A stretch of 61,668 nt of DNA, from positions 1 through 61,668 of the forward strand of contig NZ_RXWZ01000043.1 in the NCBI RefSeq assembly GCF_003970575.1. Direction: 5' to 3'. This document shows positions 27,388 to 40,734 of the stretch, one piece after another. This stretch comes from Mammaliicoccus fleurettii (lineage in GTDB: Bacteria; Bacillota; Bacilli; Staphylococcales; Staphylococcaceae). Position 1 is the first letter of the stretch, and every line of letters begins with the position of its first letter. The position numbers and the translations under genes are program-made. The notes beneath the pieces are model-generated. The model did not search any database. It worked only from the letters and a program-made list of their open reading frames with translations, and had not been told where the DNA came from.

Positions 27388-27609
27388 GTGGTACAAGATA
27401 TCTCAGTTGAAGACGATATAACTTTAGGTCAATTCCTAAAAAATGAAGGCGTCATTGGAACGGGTGGTCAAGCTAAATGGTTCCTCCAAGATGAAGAAGT
27501 ATTAATAAATGGTGAACGTGAGATTCGTCGTGGAAAAAAATTACATGATGGTGACTTAATTGAAATTCCTTCAGAGGGCAAATTTCGTATTAACCATCAA
27601 AGTGAATAA
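27388..27609 (+). CDS. yaaA: S4-domain protein YaaA
   Basis: YaaA is a small S4-like RNA-binding-fold protein encoded between dnaN and recF in Firmicutes and involved in late 50S assembly. The start is GTG at 27388 (73 aa), eight bases after GGAG; it gives the family N terminus MVQ. Key segments are LGQFLKNEGVIGTGGQAKWFL and NGEREIRRGKKLHDGD. A TATAAT at 27348-27353 may be its promoter. It is three bases from recF and coupled to it. Confidence 0.93.
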   Translation: MVQDISVEDDITLGQFLKNEGVIGTGGQAKWFLQDEEVLINGEREIRRGKKLHDGDLIEIPSEGKFRINHQSE

Positions 27610-27612
27610 ATT

Positions 27613-28728
27613 ATGATACTACAAAAGCTTACTTTAACTAATTACAGAAATTATGATAAATGCACACTTCAATTTAATCCAAATGTGAATATTTTGATCG
27701 GTGAGAACGCTCAAGGTAAGACGAATTTATTAGAATCTATTTATACTTTGGCATTAGCTAAAAGTCATAGGACTTCAAATGACAAAGAACTCATACAGTT
27801 TGGTGAAGAGTATGGTAAAATAGAAGGTGAACTAAGTTATCGCCATGGATCGATGCCTATTTCTTTAATCATTACGAAAAAAGGCAAAAAGGCGAAAGTC
27901 AATCATCTAGAACAGAGTCGTTTAACGCAATATATTGGCCATTTAAATGTGGTATTGTTCGCACCAGAAGATTTAAATATTGTAAAGGGTAGCCCGCAAA
28001 TAAGACGACGTTTTATTGATATGGAACTCGGTCAGATGTCTGCGGTCTATTTAAATCATTTATCTAATTATCAGAGATTACTTAAACAAAAAAATCATTA
28101 CCTCAAAATGTTACAAATTGGGAGAATGAAAGATCGAACAATGTTAGAAGTATTCAACGATCAATTTTCAGAAGCGGCAGCAAATGTGACTTTGAAACGT
28201 GCACACTTTATTAGTGAATTAGAAAAGATTGCAGAAGTGATTCATCAAGGTATAACGAGTGATAAGGAAAGTTTAATGGTTCATTACGAACCTAACATTA
28301 AGCTTGCTGAAACACATCACAATGTAGCTGATTTAAAGAATGCTTTTTGTGAGTTGCTTAATGAATCTATGGATAAAGAGATTGAGCGTGGAAGTGCAAG
28401 GTTTGGACCACATAGAGACGACATTAGTTTTCATGTTAATGATATGAATGTACAGATTTATGGTTCACAAGGACAGCAACGTACAACAGCATTATCTATA
28501 AAGCTTGCAGAGATTGAGTTAATTAATCAAGTTGTTGGAGAATATCCAATTTTATTATTAGATGATGTGTTGAGTGAACTTGATGATAAACGACAAACCC
28601 ATTTATTAAGTACAATTCAAGAAAAGGTTCAAACTTTTGTTACGACAACATCTGTTGATGGAATTGAACATGAGATTATGAAAGATGCCAAGGTATTTAA
28701 TGTATCTAAAGGCAACATTATTGAGTAG
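27613..28728 (+). CDS. recF: DNA replication and repair protein RecF
   Basis: RecF is an SMC-like ATPase that helps RecOR load RecA at single-strand gaps. The 371-residue protein has Walker [14 protein letters not shown] (about 30-42), the signature [19 protein letters not shown] and Walker [14 protein letters not shown]. There is no clear Shine-Dalgarno; it starts three bases after yaaA ends, so translation is probably coupled. It precedes gyrB. Confidence 0.96.
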   Translation: MILQKLTLTNYRNYDKCTLQFNPNVNILIGENAQGKTNLLESIYTLALAKSHRTSNDKELIQFGEEYGKIEGELSYRHGSMPISLIITKKGKKAKVNHLEQSRLTQYIGHLNVVLFAPEDLNIVKGSPQIRRRFIDMELGQMSAVYLNHLSNYQRLLKQKNHYLKMLQIGRMKDRTMLEVFNDQFSEAAANVTLKRAHFISELEKIAEVIHQGITSDKESLMVHYEPNIKLAETHHNVADLKNAFCELLNESMDKEIERGSARFGPHRDDISFHVNDMNVQIYGSQGQQRTTALSIKLAEIELINQVVGEYPILLLDDVLSELDDKRQTHLLSTIQEKVQTFVTTTSVDGIEHEIMKDAKVFNVSKGNIIE

Positions 28729-28738
28729 ATGAAAGTGA

Positions 28739-30673
<1,935 letters not shown>

Positions 30674-30706
30674 AGCATCATTTACGATTTAAGGAGGATA
30701 TGATTA

Positions 30707-33304
30707 ATGGCTGAAATACCACAATCAAGAGTTAGTGAACGTAACATCAGTAAAGAAATGAAAGAATCATTTTTAGATTATGCAATGAGCGTAATTGTAT
30801 CTCGTGCTTTACCAGATGTTAGAGACGGTTTGAAACCAGTTCATAGACGTATTTTATATGGTATGAATGATCAAGGTATGACTTCAGATAAACCATACAA
30901 AAAATCTGCACGTATTGTTGGTGACGTAATGGGTAAGTATCACCCTCATGGTGACTCATCTATTTATGAAGCAATGGTACGTATGGCACAAGACTTTAGT
31001 TATAGATATCCATTAGTAGATGGCCAAGGTAACTTTGGTTCTATGGATGGTGATGGTGCTGCTGCAATGCGTTATACTGAAGCACGTATGTCTAAAATTA
31101 CAGGCGAATTATTGAGAGATATAAACAAAGATACAATTGATTTTCAAGATAACTATGATGGTAATGAAAGAGAGCCAGTAGTCTTACCTGCAAGATTTCC
31201 TAACTTATTAGTAAATGGTACTTCAGGTATAGCTGTTGGTATGGCTACAAACATTCCACCACATAACTTAAATGAGGTCATTGACGGGGTATTGGCATTA
31301 AGTCATAATCCAGAAATTACAACGAATGAGTTAATGGATATCGTTCAAGGTCCTGATTTTCCAACTTCTGGTTTAATTATGGGAAGAAGCGGAATTAGAC
31401 GCGCTTATGAAACAGGTCGTGGTTCCATCATAATGAGAGCTCGTTCTGAAATAGAAGTTATGAAGAACGGTAAAGAGCGTATCGTAGTAAGTGAAATTCC
31501 TTACCAAGTTAACAAAGCAAGATTAATTGAAAAAATTGCTGAGTTAGCACGTGATAAGAAAATCGAAGGTATTACAGACTTAAGAGATGAAACAAGCTTA
31601 AAAGTCGGCGTTCGTATCGTTATTGAAGTAAGAAAAGATGCTAATGCGAATGTTATTTTAAATAATTTATATAAACAAACGCCATTACAAACTTCATTTG
31701 GTGTAAATATGATTGCTTTAGTAAATGGTAAGCCTAAATTATTAGGATTACGTCCAGTACTATTCCACTATTTAGAACATCAAAAAGAAGTCGTAACAAG
31801 ACGTACTAAATATAACCTTAAAAAAGCACAAGATAGAGCACATATTCTTGAAGGTTTAAGAATAGCGTTAGACCATATCGATGAAATCATTGCATTAATT
31901 CGTGAGTCACAAAGTGATTCAGAAGCTATGGATGGATTACAAAATCGCTTTAATTTATCAGAAAGACAAGCACAAGCGATATTAGATATGCGTTTACGCC
32001 GATTAACTGGATTAGAACGTGGCAAAATCGAAAATGAATATCAAGAGTTACTTAAACTGATCGAAGAGTTAATAGAGATTCTTAAAGATGAAGAAAAGTT
32101 ACTTGAAATCATTAGAGAAGAAATTATTGAAATAAGAGATAAATATGGCGACAAACGTCGTACTGAAATTACTGCAGCCGGTCTTGATCAAATAGAAGAT
32201 GAAGACTTAATTCCTGAAGAACAAATTGTTATTTCATTAAGTCATAATAACTATATTAAACGATTACCAGTTTCTACATATCGCTCTCAAAATAGAGGTG
32301 GTCGTGGTGTACAAGGTATGAATACTATAGAAGACGACTTTGTTAGTCAGTTAGTAACATTAAGTACGCACGATAATGTCTTATTCTTTACGAATAAAGG
32401 CCGTGTATACAAACTTAAAGGCTATGAAATTCCAGAGATGTCTAGACAGTCTAAAGGGTTACCAATTGTGAATGCTTTAGAAATAGATAAAGATGAAATG
32501 ATTAGTACAATGATAGCAGTCAAAGATCTATCAAGTGAAGAAGACTTCTTAGTATTTGCTACTAAACATGGTACTGTTAAACGATCTAAACTATCTAATT
32601 TCTCTCGTATAAATAAAAATGGTAAAATCGCAATCAACTTTAAAGAAGGTGATGAACTTATAGCGGTTAGACTGACGGACGGTACTAAAGAAATTATTAT
32701 TGGTACTAAACATGCTTCATTAATTAGATTTGATGAAACTAAGTTACGTCCATTAGGTAGAACAGCAGCGGGTGTAAGAGGTATTTCATTACGAGATGGT
32801 GACGAAGTAATAGGACTAGACATCACAGATGAAGAACAACAAGATGAAATCCTGATCGTAACTGAAAATGGTTATGGTAAACGTACATCAGCAGACCAAT
32901 ACCGTATCTCTAATAGAGGCGGTAAAGGTATTAAGACTGCTACCTTAAATGAGAAAAATGGTGATCTCGTTTGTATCACAACAGTTGCAGGTGATGAAGA
33001 CTTGATGATCGTTACAAACTCAGGCGTAATCATAAGACTTCATGTCTCAGATATTTCTCAAAACGGACGAAGCGCTCAAGGTGTTAGATTAATCCGTTTA
33101 GGCGATAACCAACACGTTGCAACAGTTGCAAAAGTTGAACCAGACGAAGAAGAAATAGCAGAAACTCCAGTAGAAGGTGTATCAGAAGAAACTGTAGATA
33201 CAGAAGTTACTGAAGAAGAGAATGAAGGTAAAGAAGATTTAAGAGAAGACTTCATAGAACGAGTAAATGAAGATATCGAAGAACAAGATAACGACGAAGA
33301 ATAA
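30707..33304 (+). CDS. gyrA: DNA gyrase subunit A
   Basis: GyrA is the DNA-cutting subunit. The 865-residue protein carries the catalytic tyrosine in AMRYTEARM and the quinolone region [19 protein letters not shown] with Ser84, Ser85 and Glu88, the susceptible residues. The C-terminal half has the beta-pinwheel repeats with the GyrA box (QNRGGRG) and ends in a long acidic tail (about 800-865). It follows gyrB by 33 bases with AAGGAGG. Confidence 0.98.
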   Translation: MAEIPQSRVSERNISKEMKESFLDYAMSVIVSRALPDVRDGLKPVHRRILYGMNDQGMTSDKPYKKSARIVGDVMGKYHPHGDSSIYEAMVRMAQDFSYRYPLVDGQGNFGSMDGDGAAAMRYTEARMSKITGELLRDINKDTIDFQDNYDGNEREPVVLPARFPNLLVNGTSGIAVGMATNIPPHNLNEVIDGVLALSHNPEITTNELMDIVQGPDFPTSGLIMGRSGIRRAYETGRGSIIMRARSEIEVMKNGKERIVVSEIPYQVNKARLIEKIAELARDKKIEGITDLRDETSLKVGVRIVIEVRKDANANVILNNLYKQTPLQTSFGVNMIALVNGKPKLLGLRPVLFHYLEHQKEVVTRRTKYNLKKAQDRAHILEGLRIALDHIDEIIALIRESQSDSEAMDGLQNRFNLSERQAQAILDMRLRRLTGLERGKIENEYQELLKLIEELIEILKDEEKLLEIIREEIIEIRDKYGDKRRTEITAAGLDQIEDEDLIPEEQIVISLSHNNYIKRLPVSTYRSQNRGGRGVQGMNTIEDDFVSQLVTLSTHDNVLFFTNKGRVYKLKGYEIPEMSRQSKGLPIVNALEIDKDEMISTMIAVKDLSSEEDFLVFATKHGTVKRSKLSNFSRINKNGKIAINFKEGDELIAVRLTDGTKEIIIGTKHASLIRFDETKLRPLGRTAAGVRGISLRDGDEVIGLDITDEEQQDEILIVTENGYGKRTSADQYRISNRGGKGIKTATLNEKNGDLVCITTVAGDEDLMIVTNSGVIIRLHVSDISQNGRSAQGVRLIRLGDNQHVATVAKVEPDEEEIAETPVEGVSEETVDTEVTEEENEGKEDLREDFIERVNEDIEEQDNDEE

Positions 33305-33321
33305 TATATAATAATGATAAA

Positions 33322-33356
33322 AGGCTGAGACAATTAACTTGTCTCAGCCTCTTTTT
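33322..33356. terminator. Bidirectional terminator between gyrA and nnrD
   Basis: AGGCTGAGACAA (33322-33333) pairs perfectly with TTGTCTCAGCCT (33339-33350), followed by T5. It lies between convergent genes. Confidence 0.88.
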
Positions 33357-33386
33357 GCATTTAAATATAGAATTTATGGTCTGTTT

Positions 33387-34196
33387 CTAAGACTCAAATG
33401 ATTTCATAGCATATGGGATTTCATCTATAAGTTTGGATGGTGGGACGATATACATGTCTTTAGCTAATTTTTCACCGATATAGCTGTGTATATAACACGC
33501 ATTTATAACCGCTTCTTCTAAATCAAATTGTCCTACGAAACTTGTGATCATGCCTGCTAATGTATCTCCCATTCCACCTGTAGCCATAGCTGGGGTACCA
33601 ATTGATAATTTATATTCATGGTCTTTAAAGAACAACTCTGTACCATGCTTTTTTAATACTACAGTCGCATTCAAAGCTTCGACTGCTTCTTTATTTTTTT
33701 CATATGTTTGTTCTTCTATAGGAATATTGCTCAGTCTTTCCCATTCTTTTTGATGAGGAGTGAAGATAATTTCACATTCTGGTAAAGTATGCTTTAATTT
33801 ACTCAAAATTGTAATAGCATCTCCATCAATAATTAAAGTTTGGTGTGGCTGAATATTTTGGAATAGAAATGTTAATGTATTATTCCCTTTAAAATCTAAA
33901 CCGAGTCCTGGACCAATTAAAATACAGTCCGATAGTTCGATTAATTTAGATAGCTTTTTTAAATCAGTTATATCTGAAACCATTGCTTCAGGACAACGTG
34001 AATGTAAAGCAGCAAAGTTTGATGAATGTGTGGAAACTGTGATAAGACCACTACCACTAAATACACAAGCTCTTGCAGCTAACATAATTGCGCCACCTAA
34101 ATTAGCGTTACCACCGATTAATAATATCCTACCATAATCCCCTTTGTGAGACTCTTGTTCTCTTTTTGGAATTGTGACAGATGAAATTGTCTTCAT
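33387..34196 (-). CDS. nnrD: ADP/ATP-dependent NAD(P)H-hydrate dehydratase
   Basis: NnrD repairs hydrated NAD(P)H in an ADP- or ATP-driven reaction. The 269-residue protein has the ribokinase-like carbohydrate-kinase fold with GRILLIGGNANLGGA near the start, LIIDGDAI, ITFTPH-type FTPHQKEWERL, and the catalytic GMGDTLAGMI (about 208-217). The epimerase domain found fused in many bacteria is absent. It lies after gyrA on the opposite strand, as in S. aureus. Confidence 0.92.
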   Translation of the reverse strand: MKTISSVTIPKREQESHKGDYGRILLIGGNANLGGAIMLAARACVFSGSGLITVSTHSSNFAALHSRCPEAMVSDITDLKKLSKLIELSDCILIGPGLGLDFKGNNTLTFLFQNIQPHQTLIIDGDAITILSKLKHTLPECEIIFTPHQKEWERLSNIPIEEQTYEKNKEAVEALNATVVLKKHGTELFFKDHEYKLSIGTPAMATGGMGDTLAGMITSFVGQFDLEEAVINACYIHSYIGEKLAKDMYIVPPSKLIDEIPYAMKSFES

Positions 34197-34342
34197 ATTA
34201 ACCCACCTTCAAATAATTGTACGACTTATTATGCCACTTAAAGTTGAAATTGAACAGTGTAATTTCTAAAACATTACAAAGAAATCACTTTAACAAGCTA
34301 ATATATTAATCAATCACTGAATTACGGATGTATTAAAAACTA

Positions 34343-34371
34343 TTGTCATAAAAATTTTGAAAGCGTATACT
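34343..34371 (+). promoter_or_regulatory. Promoter of the hut operon with overlapping cre
   Basis: TTGTCA (34343-34348) and TATACT (34366-34371) are spaced by 17 bases. TGAAAGCGTATACT (34358-34371) overlaps the -10 box and matches the cre consensus at 13 of 14 positions, so CcpA repression is likely, as for the B. subtilis hut operon. Confidence 0.7.
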
Positions 34372-34418
34372 AAATATAAATATAGACATTAGATATTAGA
34401 CGAGATAGGAGCTTCTAC

Positions 34419-34856
34419 ATGACTGAACAGATATCGATTGGAAAGTACGCTACATTATTAACTATTACAGATGAGCAGACTGCTAAACAGCTGATGCCTC
34501 AGTGTAAAGAAATGCAATTTTTAGTAGGCAAAATTGGAACAATGTCGTTGAACAAAATTATTGCATCGGTTGAAACAGCGGCTAGAAGAGAAGGTATTAT
34601 TTCAGAAAGTCATTATAGAGAAACTCATGCTTTATATCATGCAATTTTAGAAGCAGTTAATGGTATAACGAGAGGTGAATTATCTATAGGTGAAATCATG
34701 CGAACAGTTGGCTTAAGATTTGCTATTGTACGTGGTTATCCATATAAAGATGTTGGAGAAGGTGAATGGATAGCAGTTAGCTTATACGGTACAATTGGTG
34801 CACCTATCAAAGGTAAAGAACATGAAACAATCGGATTAGGTATAAATCATATATAG
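34419..34856 (+). CDS. hutP: Hut operon antiterminator HutP
   Basis: HutP is an RNA-binding hexamer that, with L-histidine and Mg2+, binds NAG triplets and prevents formation of a terminator before hutH. The 145-residue protein has the family segments SLNKIIASVETAARREGII, ESHYRETHALYHAILEAVNGI and EGEWIAVSLYGTIGAPIKG. It sits directly before hutH, with a NAG cluster and terminator between, exactly the expected arrangement. S. aureus lacks hutP at this place as far as I recall, so this separates the organism from S. aureus. Confidence 0.93.
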   Translation: MTEQISIGKYATLLTITDEQTAKQLMPQCKEMQFLVGKIGTMSLNKIIASVETAARREGIISESHYRETHALYHAILEAVNGITRGELSIGEIMRTVGLRFAIVRGYPYKDVGEGEWIAVSLYGTIGAPIKGKEHETIGLGINHI

Positions 34857-34872
34857 ACATAGAAACACCTAC

Positions 34873-34893
34873 TAGACATTAGCTATAAGAAAG
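34873..34893 (+). promoter_or_regulatory. HutP-binding NAG triplets
   Basis: UAG-ACAU-UAG-CUAU-AAG (34873-34889) gives three NAG triplets spaced by exactly four bases, the HutP recognition pattern of B. subtilis. A further AAG (34891-34893) and a UAG pair at 34854-34862 lie near. The site ends six bases before the terminator stem. Confidence 0.8.
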
Positions 34894-34894
34894 G

Positions 34895-34925
34895 TGCAAC
34901 AAATGGTTATTTGTTGTATTTTTTT
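34895..34925 (+). terminator. HutP-controlled terminator between hutP and hutH
   Basis: TGCAACAAAT (34895-34904) pairs with ATTTGTTGTA (34909-34918) around GGTT, followed by seven T. Without histidine it should stop transcription before hutH; HutP bound to the NAG site would prevent it. Confidence 0.85.
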
Positions 34926-34950
34926 GTGTCCTGAAAAAGGAGTGTTTTAA

Positions 34951-36435
34951 ATGGCTTTAGTACTAAATGGTAAAGATTTAACAATTCAAGATATTAAAGA
35001 ATTTTTAAAAGAAAATGGTCAAATTACGATTTCAGAAGAAGCATTAGTAAATGTTAGAAAAAGTCGTGAAACAGTTGAAAGAATCATTAAAAATAAAGAA
35101 ACGATCTATGGTATCACAACTGGATTTGGATTGTTTAGTGATGTATTAATAGAAAAAGAAAAATATAACGATTTACAAGTAAACTTAATTCGTTCACATT
35201 CATGTGGTATTGGTAAAGCATTTCCTAACGATGTGTCATTAGTCATGATGGTCTTAAGGCTAAACACAATGTTAAAGGGACACTCTGGTGTTACAGAATC
35301 ACTCGTGGAATTACTTGTAGAATTTATCAATCGAAGAATTATACCTGTTATACCAGAGCAAGGTTCACTAGGTGCTTCTGGAGATTTAGCGCCGTTATCT
35401 CACTTAGCATTGGCATTGATTGGTGAAGGAGATGTTCAATACGAAGGTGTAACGCGTAATGCGAAAGAAGTGTTACATGAAGTTGGACTAGAACCTCATT
35501 CATTACAAGCTAAAGAAGGATTAGCACTTATTAATGGGACACAAGCAATGACATCACAAGGGGTAATTGCTTATATAGAAGCAGAAAATATTGCTTACAA
35601 TGCTGAATGGATTTCTTCATTAACACATCAAGCACTTAACGGTATTGTAGATGCTTATGATGAACATGTGCATATTGTGAGAAATTTTGAAGAACAAGTT
35701 GAAGTAGCCGAAAGAATGAGAGACTGGTTGGAAGGATCTAAGTTAACAACCCGTCAAGGTGAAGTTCGCGTCCAAGATGCTTATACATTAAGATGTATTC
35801 CACAAATTCATGGGGCAAGCTTCCAAGTACTTAATTACGTAAAAGAAAAATTAGAACTAGAAATGAATGCAGCAAACGACAATCCTCTTATCTTTGATAA
35901 TGATGATGAAACACTTGTTATTTCAGGTGGTAACTTCCATGGTCAACCAATTGCATTTGCAGTCGATTTCTTAAAAATTGGTGTTGCAGAGTTAGCTAAT
36001 GTATCAGAAAGAAGACTTGAGAGACTTGTAAACCCTCAGTTGAATGGTGGTCTACCAGCCTTCTTAAGTCCAGAACCAGGATTACAAAGTGGCGCGATGA
36101 TTATGCAATATGCAGCTGCTTCATTAGTATCAGAAAATAAAACATTAGCTCACCCAGCAAGTGTAGATTCAATTCCTTCTTCAGCAAATCAAGAAGATCA
36201 TGTTTCTATGGGGACTATTGGAGCAAGACATGCTTATCAAATCATTCAGAATGTAAGAAGAGTGATTTCTATAGAGTGCATCATTGCATTACAAGCTGTA
36301 GAAATCAAAGGTGTGGATAAATTATCACCTAAGACAAAAGCGAAATACGACGAACTAAGAGCAGTCGTTCCTTCCATCACACACGATAGAGTATTCCATC
36401 ATGATATAGAAAAAGTTTGTGAATATTTAAGATAA
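34951..36435 (+). CDS. hutH: Histidine ammonia-lyase
   Basis: HutH removes ammonia from histidine to give urocanate, the first step of histidine breakdown. The 494-residue protein has the Ala141-Ser142-Gly143 triad in [14 protein letters not shown] that forms the MIO cofactor, and the segments [10 protein letters not shown] and NDNPLIF. It starts after AAAAAGGAG. Product passes to HutU in the same operon. Confidence 0.97.
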   Translation: MALVLNGKDLTIQDIKEFLKENGQITISEEALVNVRKSRETVERIIKNKETIYGITTGFGLFSDVLIEKEKYNDLQVNLIRSHSCGIGKAFPNDVSLVMMVLRLNTMLKGHSGVTESLVELLVEFINRRIIPVIPEQGSLGASGDLAPLSHLALALIGEGDVQYEGVTRNAKEVLHEVGLEPHSLQAKEGLALINGTQAMTSQGVIAYIEAENIAYNAEWISSLTHQALNGIVDAYDEHVHIVRNFEEQVEVAERMRDWLEGSKLTTRQGEVRVQDAYTLRCIPQIHGASFQVLNYVKEKLELEMNAANDNPLIFDNDDETLVISGGNFHGQPIAFAVDFLKIGVAELANVSERRLERLVNPQLNGGLPAFLSPEPGLQSGAMIMQYAAASLVSENKTLAHPASVDSIPSSANQEDHVSMGTIGARHAYQIIQNVRRVISIECIIALQAVEIKGVDKLSPKTKAKYDELRAVVPSITHDRVFHHDIEKVCEYLR

Positions 36436-36459
36436 TTATTGAACAAACAAAGGGGTGTT

Positions 36460-37773
36460 ATGGTGAATAATCAGAAATTAGACAACAAAGGTAAGGATAT
36501 GTGGAGATTTTATGTATTTAGCTTATTAGGAATTGTGTTGTTCTTTATACCGATGGAGATTGGTGGACAGAGTACGATTTTAGTCGATCATATACATCTA
36601 GGTATACGCAGTTTACTTGGTGATTTTATGGCTTATTATGCACTCATCATTATTTTAATAGGTGCGATATTACCAATTGTACGTATGGACTTTAAGAAAT
36701 CTATAACTGACTTTATATTAGTATTGTTTAAAGTTATGGGAGCAGTAATTGGGTGTATGTATGTCTTTAAGGTAGGACCACAATTACTCTTTAAACCGGA
36801 TTATGGGCCGTTTCTTTTTGATAAATTAATGTTACCACTTAGTGTACTTATACCTGTTGGTGCAATTGCTTTATCATTCTTAGTTGGTTATGGACTATTA
36901 GAATTTATCGGTGTGCTGATGCAACCAATTATGAGACCAATATTTAAGACGCCTGGTAAGTCTGCCGTCGATGCAGTTGCTTCATTTGTAGGAAGTTATT
37001 CTTTAGGATTACTCATTACAAATAGAGTTTATAAAGACGGAATGTATAACAAAAAAGAAGCGGTTATTATTGCAACTGGATTTTCAACTGTATCGGCTAC
37101 ATTTATGGTTATCGTAGCTAATACTTTAGATTTAATGAGTATGTGGAATTTATTCTTCTGGATTACATTGGTTATTACTTTTATTGTAACGGCAATTTCT
37201 GCACACTTACCACCAATTTCAGGTGAGTCAGAAGCTTATTATAATAATCAAGAAGGTCAAAAAGAAGTTACAGTTAAAGGCAATTATTTTAAGGCAGCTT
37301 ACAGAGAAGCAAAGCTTCAATCACATCAATCATTAACATTATTTAAAAACATCATGGCAAATTTAAAAGATGGTATAGAAATGACAATGGCAATATTACC
37401 TTCAATCTTATCAATTGGATTTTTAGGATTAGTGTTAGCTAATTTTACGACTATTATTGACTGGTTAAGTTATATATTCTATCCGTTTATATATCTGTTC
37501 CCAATCGATGATAAAGCATTATTAGCAAAAGCTTCTACAATATCAATCATAGAAATGTTCTTACCATCATTACTTGTTGTGAAAGCAGCGATAGAAGTTA
37601 AGTTTGTTACAGCTATTACAAGTATCTCAGCAATTATATTCTTCTCTGCTTTGGTACCTTGTATTTTGGCAACAGATATCAAAATTCCAATTTGGAAATT
37701 GGTAGTAATTTGGTTTATTCGTGTCGCACTCACATTATTAATTGCGATACCGTTCAGTTTATTAATTTTTTAG
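36460..37773 (+). CDS. YjiH family membrane protein (nucleoside-recognition/GATE-like)
   Basis: This protein of about 437 residues has ten or so hydrophobic helices with YjiH/GATE-type segments (SLGLLITNRVYKDGMYNKKE and ATGFSTVSATFMV). The start is ATG at 36460 or GTG at 36463 after AAAGGGGTG; the exact codon is not certain. It lies between hutH and hutU in the hut operon, where B. subtilis has no such gene; a separate histidine permease, HutM, ends that operon. By position it may move histidine or urocanate, but this is an inference. Confidence 0.8.
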   Translation: MVNNQKLDNKGKDMWRFYVFSLLGIVLFFIPMEIGGQSTILVDHIHLGIRSLLGDFMAYYALIIILIGAILPIVRMDFKKSITDFILVLFKVMGAVIGCMYVFKVGPQLLFKPDYGPFLFDKLMLPLSVLIPVGAIALSFLVGYGLLEFIGVLMQPIMRPIFKTPGKSAVDAVASFVGSYSLGLLITNRVYKDGMYNKKEAVIIATGFSTVSATFMVIVANTLDLMSMWNLFFWITLVITFIVTAISAHLPPISGESEAYYNNQEGQKEVTVKGNYFKAAYREAKLQSHQSLTLFKNIMANLKDGIEMTMAILPSILSIGFLGLVLANFTTIIDWLSYIFYPFIYLFPIDDKALLAKASTISIIEMFLPSLLVVKAAIEVKFVTAITSISAIIFFSALVPCILATDIKIPIWKLVVIWFIRVALTLLIAIPFSLLIF

Positions 37774-37790
37774 AAAAGGGGAAATGACAA

Positions 37791-39458
37791 ATGTCTAGAG
37801 AAATTAAAGCTAAAAAAGGTTTAGAAATTGAATGTAAAGGTTGGGAACAAGAAGCGGTACTTAGAATGTTATATAACAACCTTGATCCTGAAGTGGCAGA
37901 ACATCCAGAGAAATTAGTTGTGTATGGTGGTATTGGTAAAGCGGCTCGTAACTGGGAAAGCTTTGATGCGATTGTTGAAACGTTAAGAAGATTAGAAAGC
38001 GATGAAACAATGCTTGTACAATCAGGTAAGCCAGTAGCTGTATTCAAAACTCATGAAGAAGCACCAAGAGTATTATTATCAAACTCTGTACTTGTACCTA
38101 AATGGGCAAATTGGGAACATTTCCATGAATTAGATAAAAAAGGGCTTATGATGTATGGTCAAATGACTGCAGGTAGTTGGATTTATATCGGTTCTCAAGG
38201 TATCGTTCAAGGTACTTTTGAAACATTTGCAGAACTTGCAAATCAACATTTTGGTGGTTCATTAAAAGGTACAATCACTTTAACTGCTGGATTAGGTGGA
38301 ATGGGCGGTGCTCAACCATTAGCAGTAACAATGAATGAAGGGGTAGTAATTGGTGTAGACGTCGATCCTTCAAGAATCGAAAAGAGAATTGAGACTAGAT
38401 ACTGTGATATTATTACGGAATCTTTAGATGAAGCTTTAGAAAAAGCTGAAGAAGCTAAAAAAGCAGGCAAACCACTTGCAATAGGTTTAGTAGGTAATGC
38501 AGCTGAAGTACATCATGAAATCTTAAATAGAGGATTTAAGATTGATATCGTAACAGACCAAACTTCAGCACATGATCCTTTAAATGGATATGTTCCAGAA
38601 GGTTATTCATTAGAAGAAGCGGACAAATTACGAGAAAGTGATCCTAAAAAATACGTTAAATTATCTTCAGCATCTATGAAAAAACATGTCGATGCAATGT
38701 TGAAATTCCAAGAAAAAGGTTCAGTAGCTTTTGACTATGGAAATAATATCCGACAAGTAGCATTTGATGAAGGTTTAGAAAATGCTTTTGACTTCCCAGG
38801 ATTTGTACCTGCTTATATTCGTCCATTGTTCTGTGAAGGTAAAGGTCCATTTAGATTTGCAGCATTAAGTGGAGATCCAAAAGATATTGAAAGAGCAGAT
38901 CAACTAATGAGAGAGTTATTCCCAGAAGATGAAAAATTAATGCGTTGGTTAGACATGGCAGCAGAAAAAATCGCCTTCCAAGGGTTACCTTCTAGAATTG
39001 CATGGTTAGGATATGGAGAACGTGCAAAAATGGGCTTAGCTTTAAATGAACTTGTTAGAAATGGTGAAATTTCAGCTCCAATTGTAATTGGTCGTGACCA
39101 CTTAGATTCTGGATCTGTAGCATCTCCAAACAGAGAAACAGAATCAATGAAAGACGGATCAGACGCTGTAGGTGACTGGGCAATATTAAATGCACTTGTT
39201 AATACTGCGGCAGGTGGCTCTTGGATTTCAGTTCACCATGGTGGTGGCGTAGGTATGGGTTATTCATTACATGCTGGTATGGTAGTTGTAGCAGATGGTA
39301 GTGAACGTGCTGATAGACGTCTAGGAAGAGTATTAACAACAGATCCGGGTATGGGTGTAGTAAGACATGCAGATGCAGGTTATGACATTGCAATCGATAC
39401 TGCAAAAGAAAAAAATGTAGATATTCCAATGTTAAAGGAGAAAGATAACAATGAATGA
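37791..39458 (+). CDS. hutU: Urocanate hydratase
   Basis: HutU hydrates urocanate to imidazolonepropionate with a tightly bound NAD+. The 555-residue protein has [18 protein letters not shown], the NAD-binding [12 protein letters not shown] (about 169-180) and the Cys-containing [18 protein letters not shown], with [17 protein letters not shown] near the C terminus. Length is typical. It overlaps hutI by eight bases. Confidence 0.97.
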   Translation: MSREIKAKKGLEIECKGWEQEAVLRMLYNNLDPEVAEHPEKLVVYGGIGKAARNWESFDAIVETLRRLESDETMLVQSGKPVAVFKTHEEAPRVLLSNSVLVPKWANWEHFHELDKKGLMMYGQMTAGSWIYIGSQGIVQGTFETFAELANQHFGGSLKGTITLTAGLGGMGGAQPLAVTMNEGVVIGVDVDPSRIEKRIETRYCDIITESLDEALEKAEEAKKAGKPLAIGLVGNAAEVHHEILNRGFKIDIVTDQTSAHDPLNGYVPEGYSLEEADKLRESDPKKYVKLSSASMKKHVDAMLKFQEKGSVAFDYGNNIRQVAFDEGLENAFDFPGFVPAYIRPLFCEGKGPFRFAALSGDPKDIERADQLMRELFPEDEKLMRWLDMAAEKIAFQGLPSRIAWLGYGERAKMGLALNELVRNGEISAPIVIGRDHLDSGSVASPNRETESMKDGSDAVGDWAILNALVNTAAGGSWISVHHGGGVGMGYSLHAGMVVVADGSERADRRLGRVLTTDPGMGVVRHADAGYDIAIDTAKEKNVDIPMLKEKDNNE

Positions 39459-40692
39459 TATTTTAATTCAAAACATAGGCGAATTAATTTTACCAAAAAA
39501 GACTGACCGACCTCTTAAAGGTAAAAAATTAAACGAATTAACAGTAATTAAAAATGGTACTGTAGCTGTTAAAGATGGCAAAGTTATATATGCAGGGGAG
39601 CATTCTGAAGAATATGAAGCAAAAGAAGTAATAGATGCTTCAAACAAAGTTGTCTCTCCAGGTTTAATAGATGCACATACACATTTAGTGTTCGGTGGGT
39701 CTAGAGAGCATGAAATGGCGCTTAAACAACAAGGTGTGAGTTACTTAGATATATTGAAACAAGGTGGCGGTATTTTAAGTACAGTTGAATCAACGCGCAA
39801 ATCAACTGAAGAAGAACTTTACAATAAATCTAAAAAAGAAATTGTTAGAATGATCCAATTTGGCACAACGACAGTTGAAGCTAAAAGCGGTTATGGATTG
39901 GATAAAGAAACCGAATTAAAACAATTAAATGTTGCGCATCAATTGGATAAAGATACACCTATCAGAATGAAACACACTTTCCTCGGACCACACGCAGTTC
40001 CTAAAGATGCTAAAGATAATGCTACATTTTTACAAGAAATGATAGATTTATTAGATGATGTGAAAGATAAAGCTGATTTTGCAGATATATTCTGTGAAAC
40101 TGGTGTATTCACAACTGAAGAATCAAGACGTTATATGAAAGCAGCAAAAGAAAAAGGATTAAAAGTTAAAATCCATGCTGATGAAATTGATCCTCTTGGT
40201 GGATTAGGACTAGCAATTGATGAAGGTGCAATTTCAGCAGACCATCTTGTTGCTTCAAGTGAAGAAGATAAAGCTGCTTTAAAAGATAGTAATACAGTTG
40301 CTGTATTATTACCTGGTACAACATTCTATTTAGGCAAAGATCAATATGCAGATGCTAGAGGGATGATTGATCAAAATGGTGCAATTGCAATTGCGACAGA
40401 CTTCAATCCGGGTAGTTGTGTAACAGATAACCTTCAACTAGTGATGAGTATTGCTGCTTTAAAATTAAAGCTTACGCCTAATGAAATATGGAATGCTGTT
40501 ACAGTGAATGCTTCTAAAGCAATAGATGCTGATGCAGGAACTCTTGAAAAAGGCGATCAAGCTGATGTTGTCGTTTGGGATATTCCAAACCATGAATATT
40601 TACCTTATCATTACGGAGTTAATCATGCTCAAACCGTTATTATCAATGGTAAAAAAGTGTACGAAAATACAGGCTTATTAACTGAATCATAA
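39451..40692 (+). CDS. hutI: Imidazolonepropionase
   Basis: HutI opens the imidazolone ring to N-formimino-L-glutamate. The 413-residue amidohydrolase has the metal motif [13 protein letters not shown] (about 74-86), [18 protein letters not shown] and [15 protein letters not shown] precedes the ATG inside hutU. The next enzyme, formiminoglutamase HutG, is not encoded here, so the pathway is completed elsewhere or by another route. Confidence 0.97.
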   Translation: MNDILIQNIGELILPKKTDRPLKGKKLNELTVIKNGTVAVKDGKVIYAGEHSEEYEAKEVIDASNKVVSPGLIDAHTHLVFGGSREHEMALKQQGVSYLDILKQGGGILSTVESTRKSTEEELYNKSKKEIVRMIQFGTTTVEAKSGYGLDKETELKQLNVAHQLDKDTPIRMKHTFLGPHAVPKDAKDNATFLQEMIDLLDDVKDKADFADIFCETGVFTTEESRRYMKAAKEKGLKVKIHADEIDPLGGLGLAIDEGAISADHLVASSEEDKAALKDSNTVAVLLPGTTFYLGKDQYADARGMIDQNGAIAIATDFNPGSCVTDNLQLVMSIAALKLKLTPNEIWNAVTVNASKAIDADAGTLEKGDQADVVVWDIPNHEYLPYHYGVNHAQTVIINGKKVYENTGLLTES

Positions 40693-40699
40693 GTATATC

Positions 40700-40728
40700 T
40701 TGAAAATGTGATGTCGATTTGATATATT
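40700..40728 (+). promoter_or_regulatory. Promoter of serS
   Basis: TTGAAA (40700-40705) and TATATT (40723-40728) are spaced by 17 bases, right after hutI. Confidence 0.6.
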
Positions 40729-40734
40729 TAGGTT

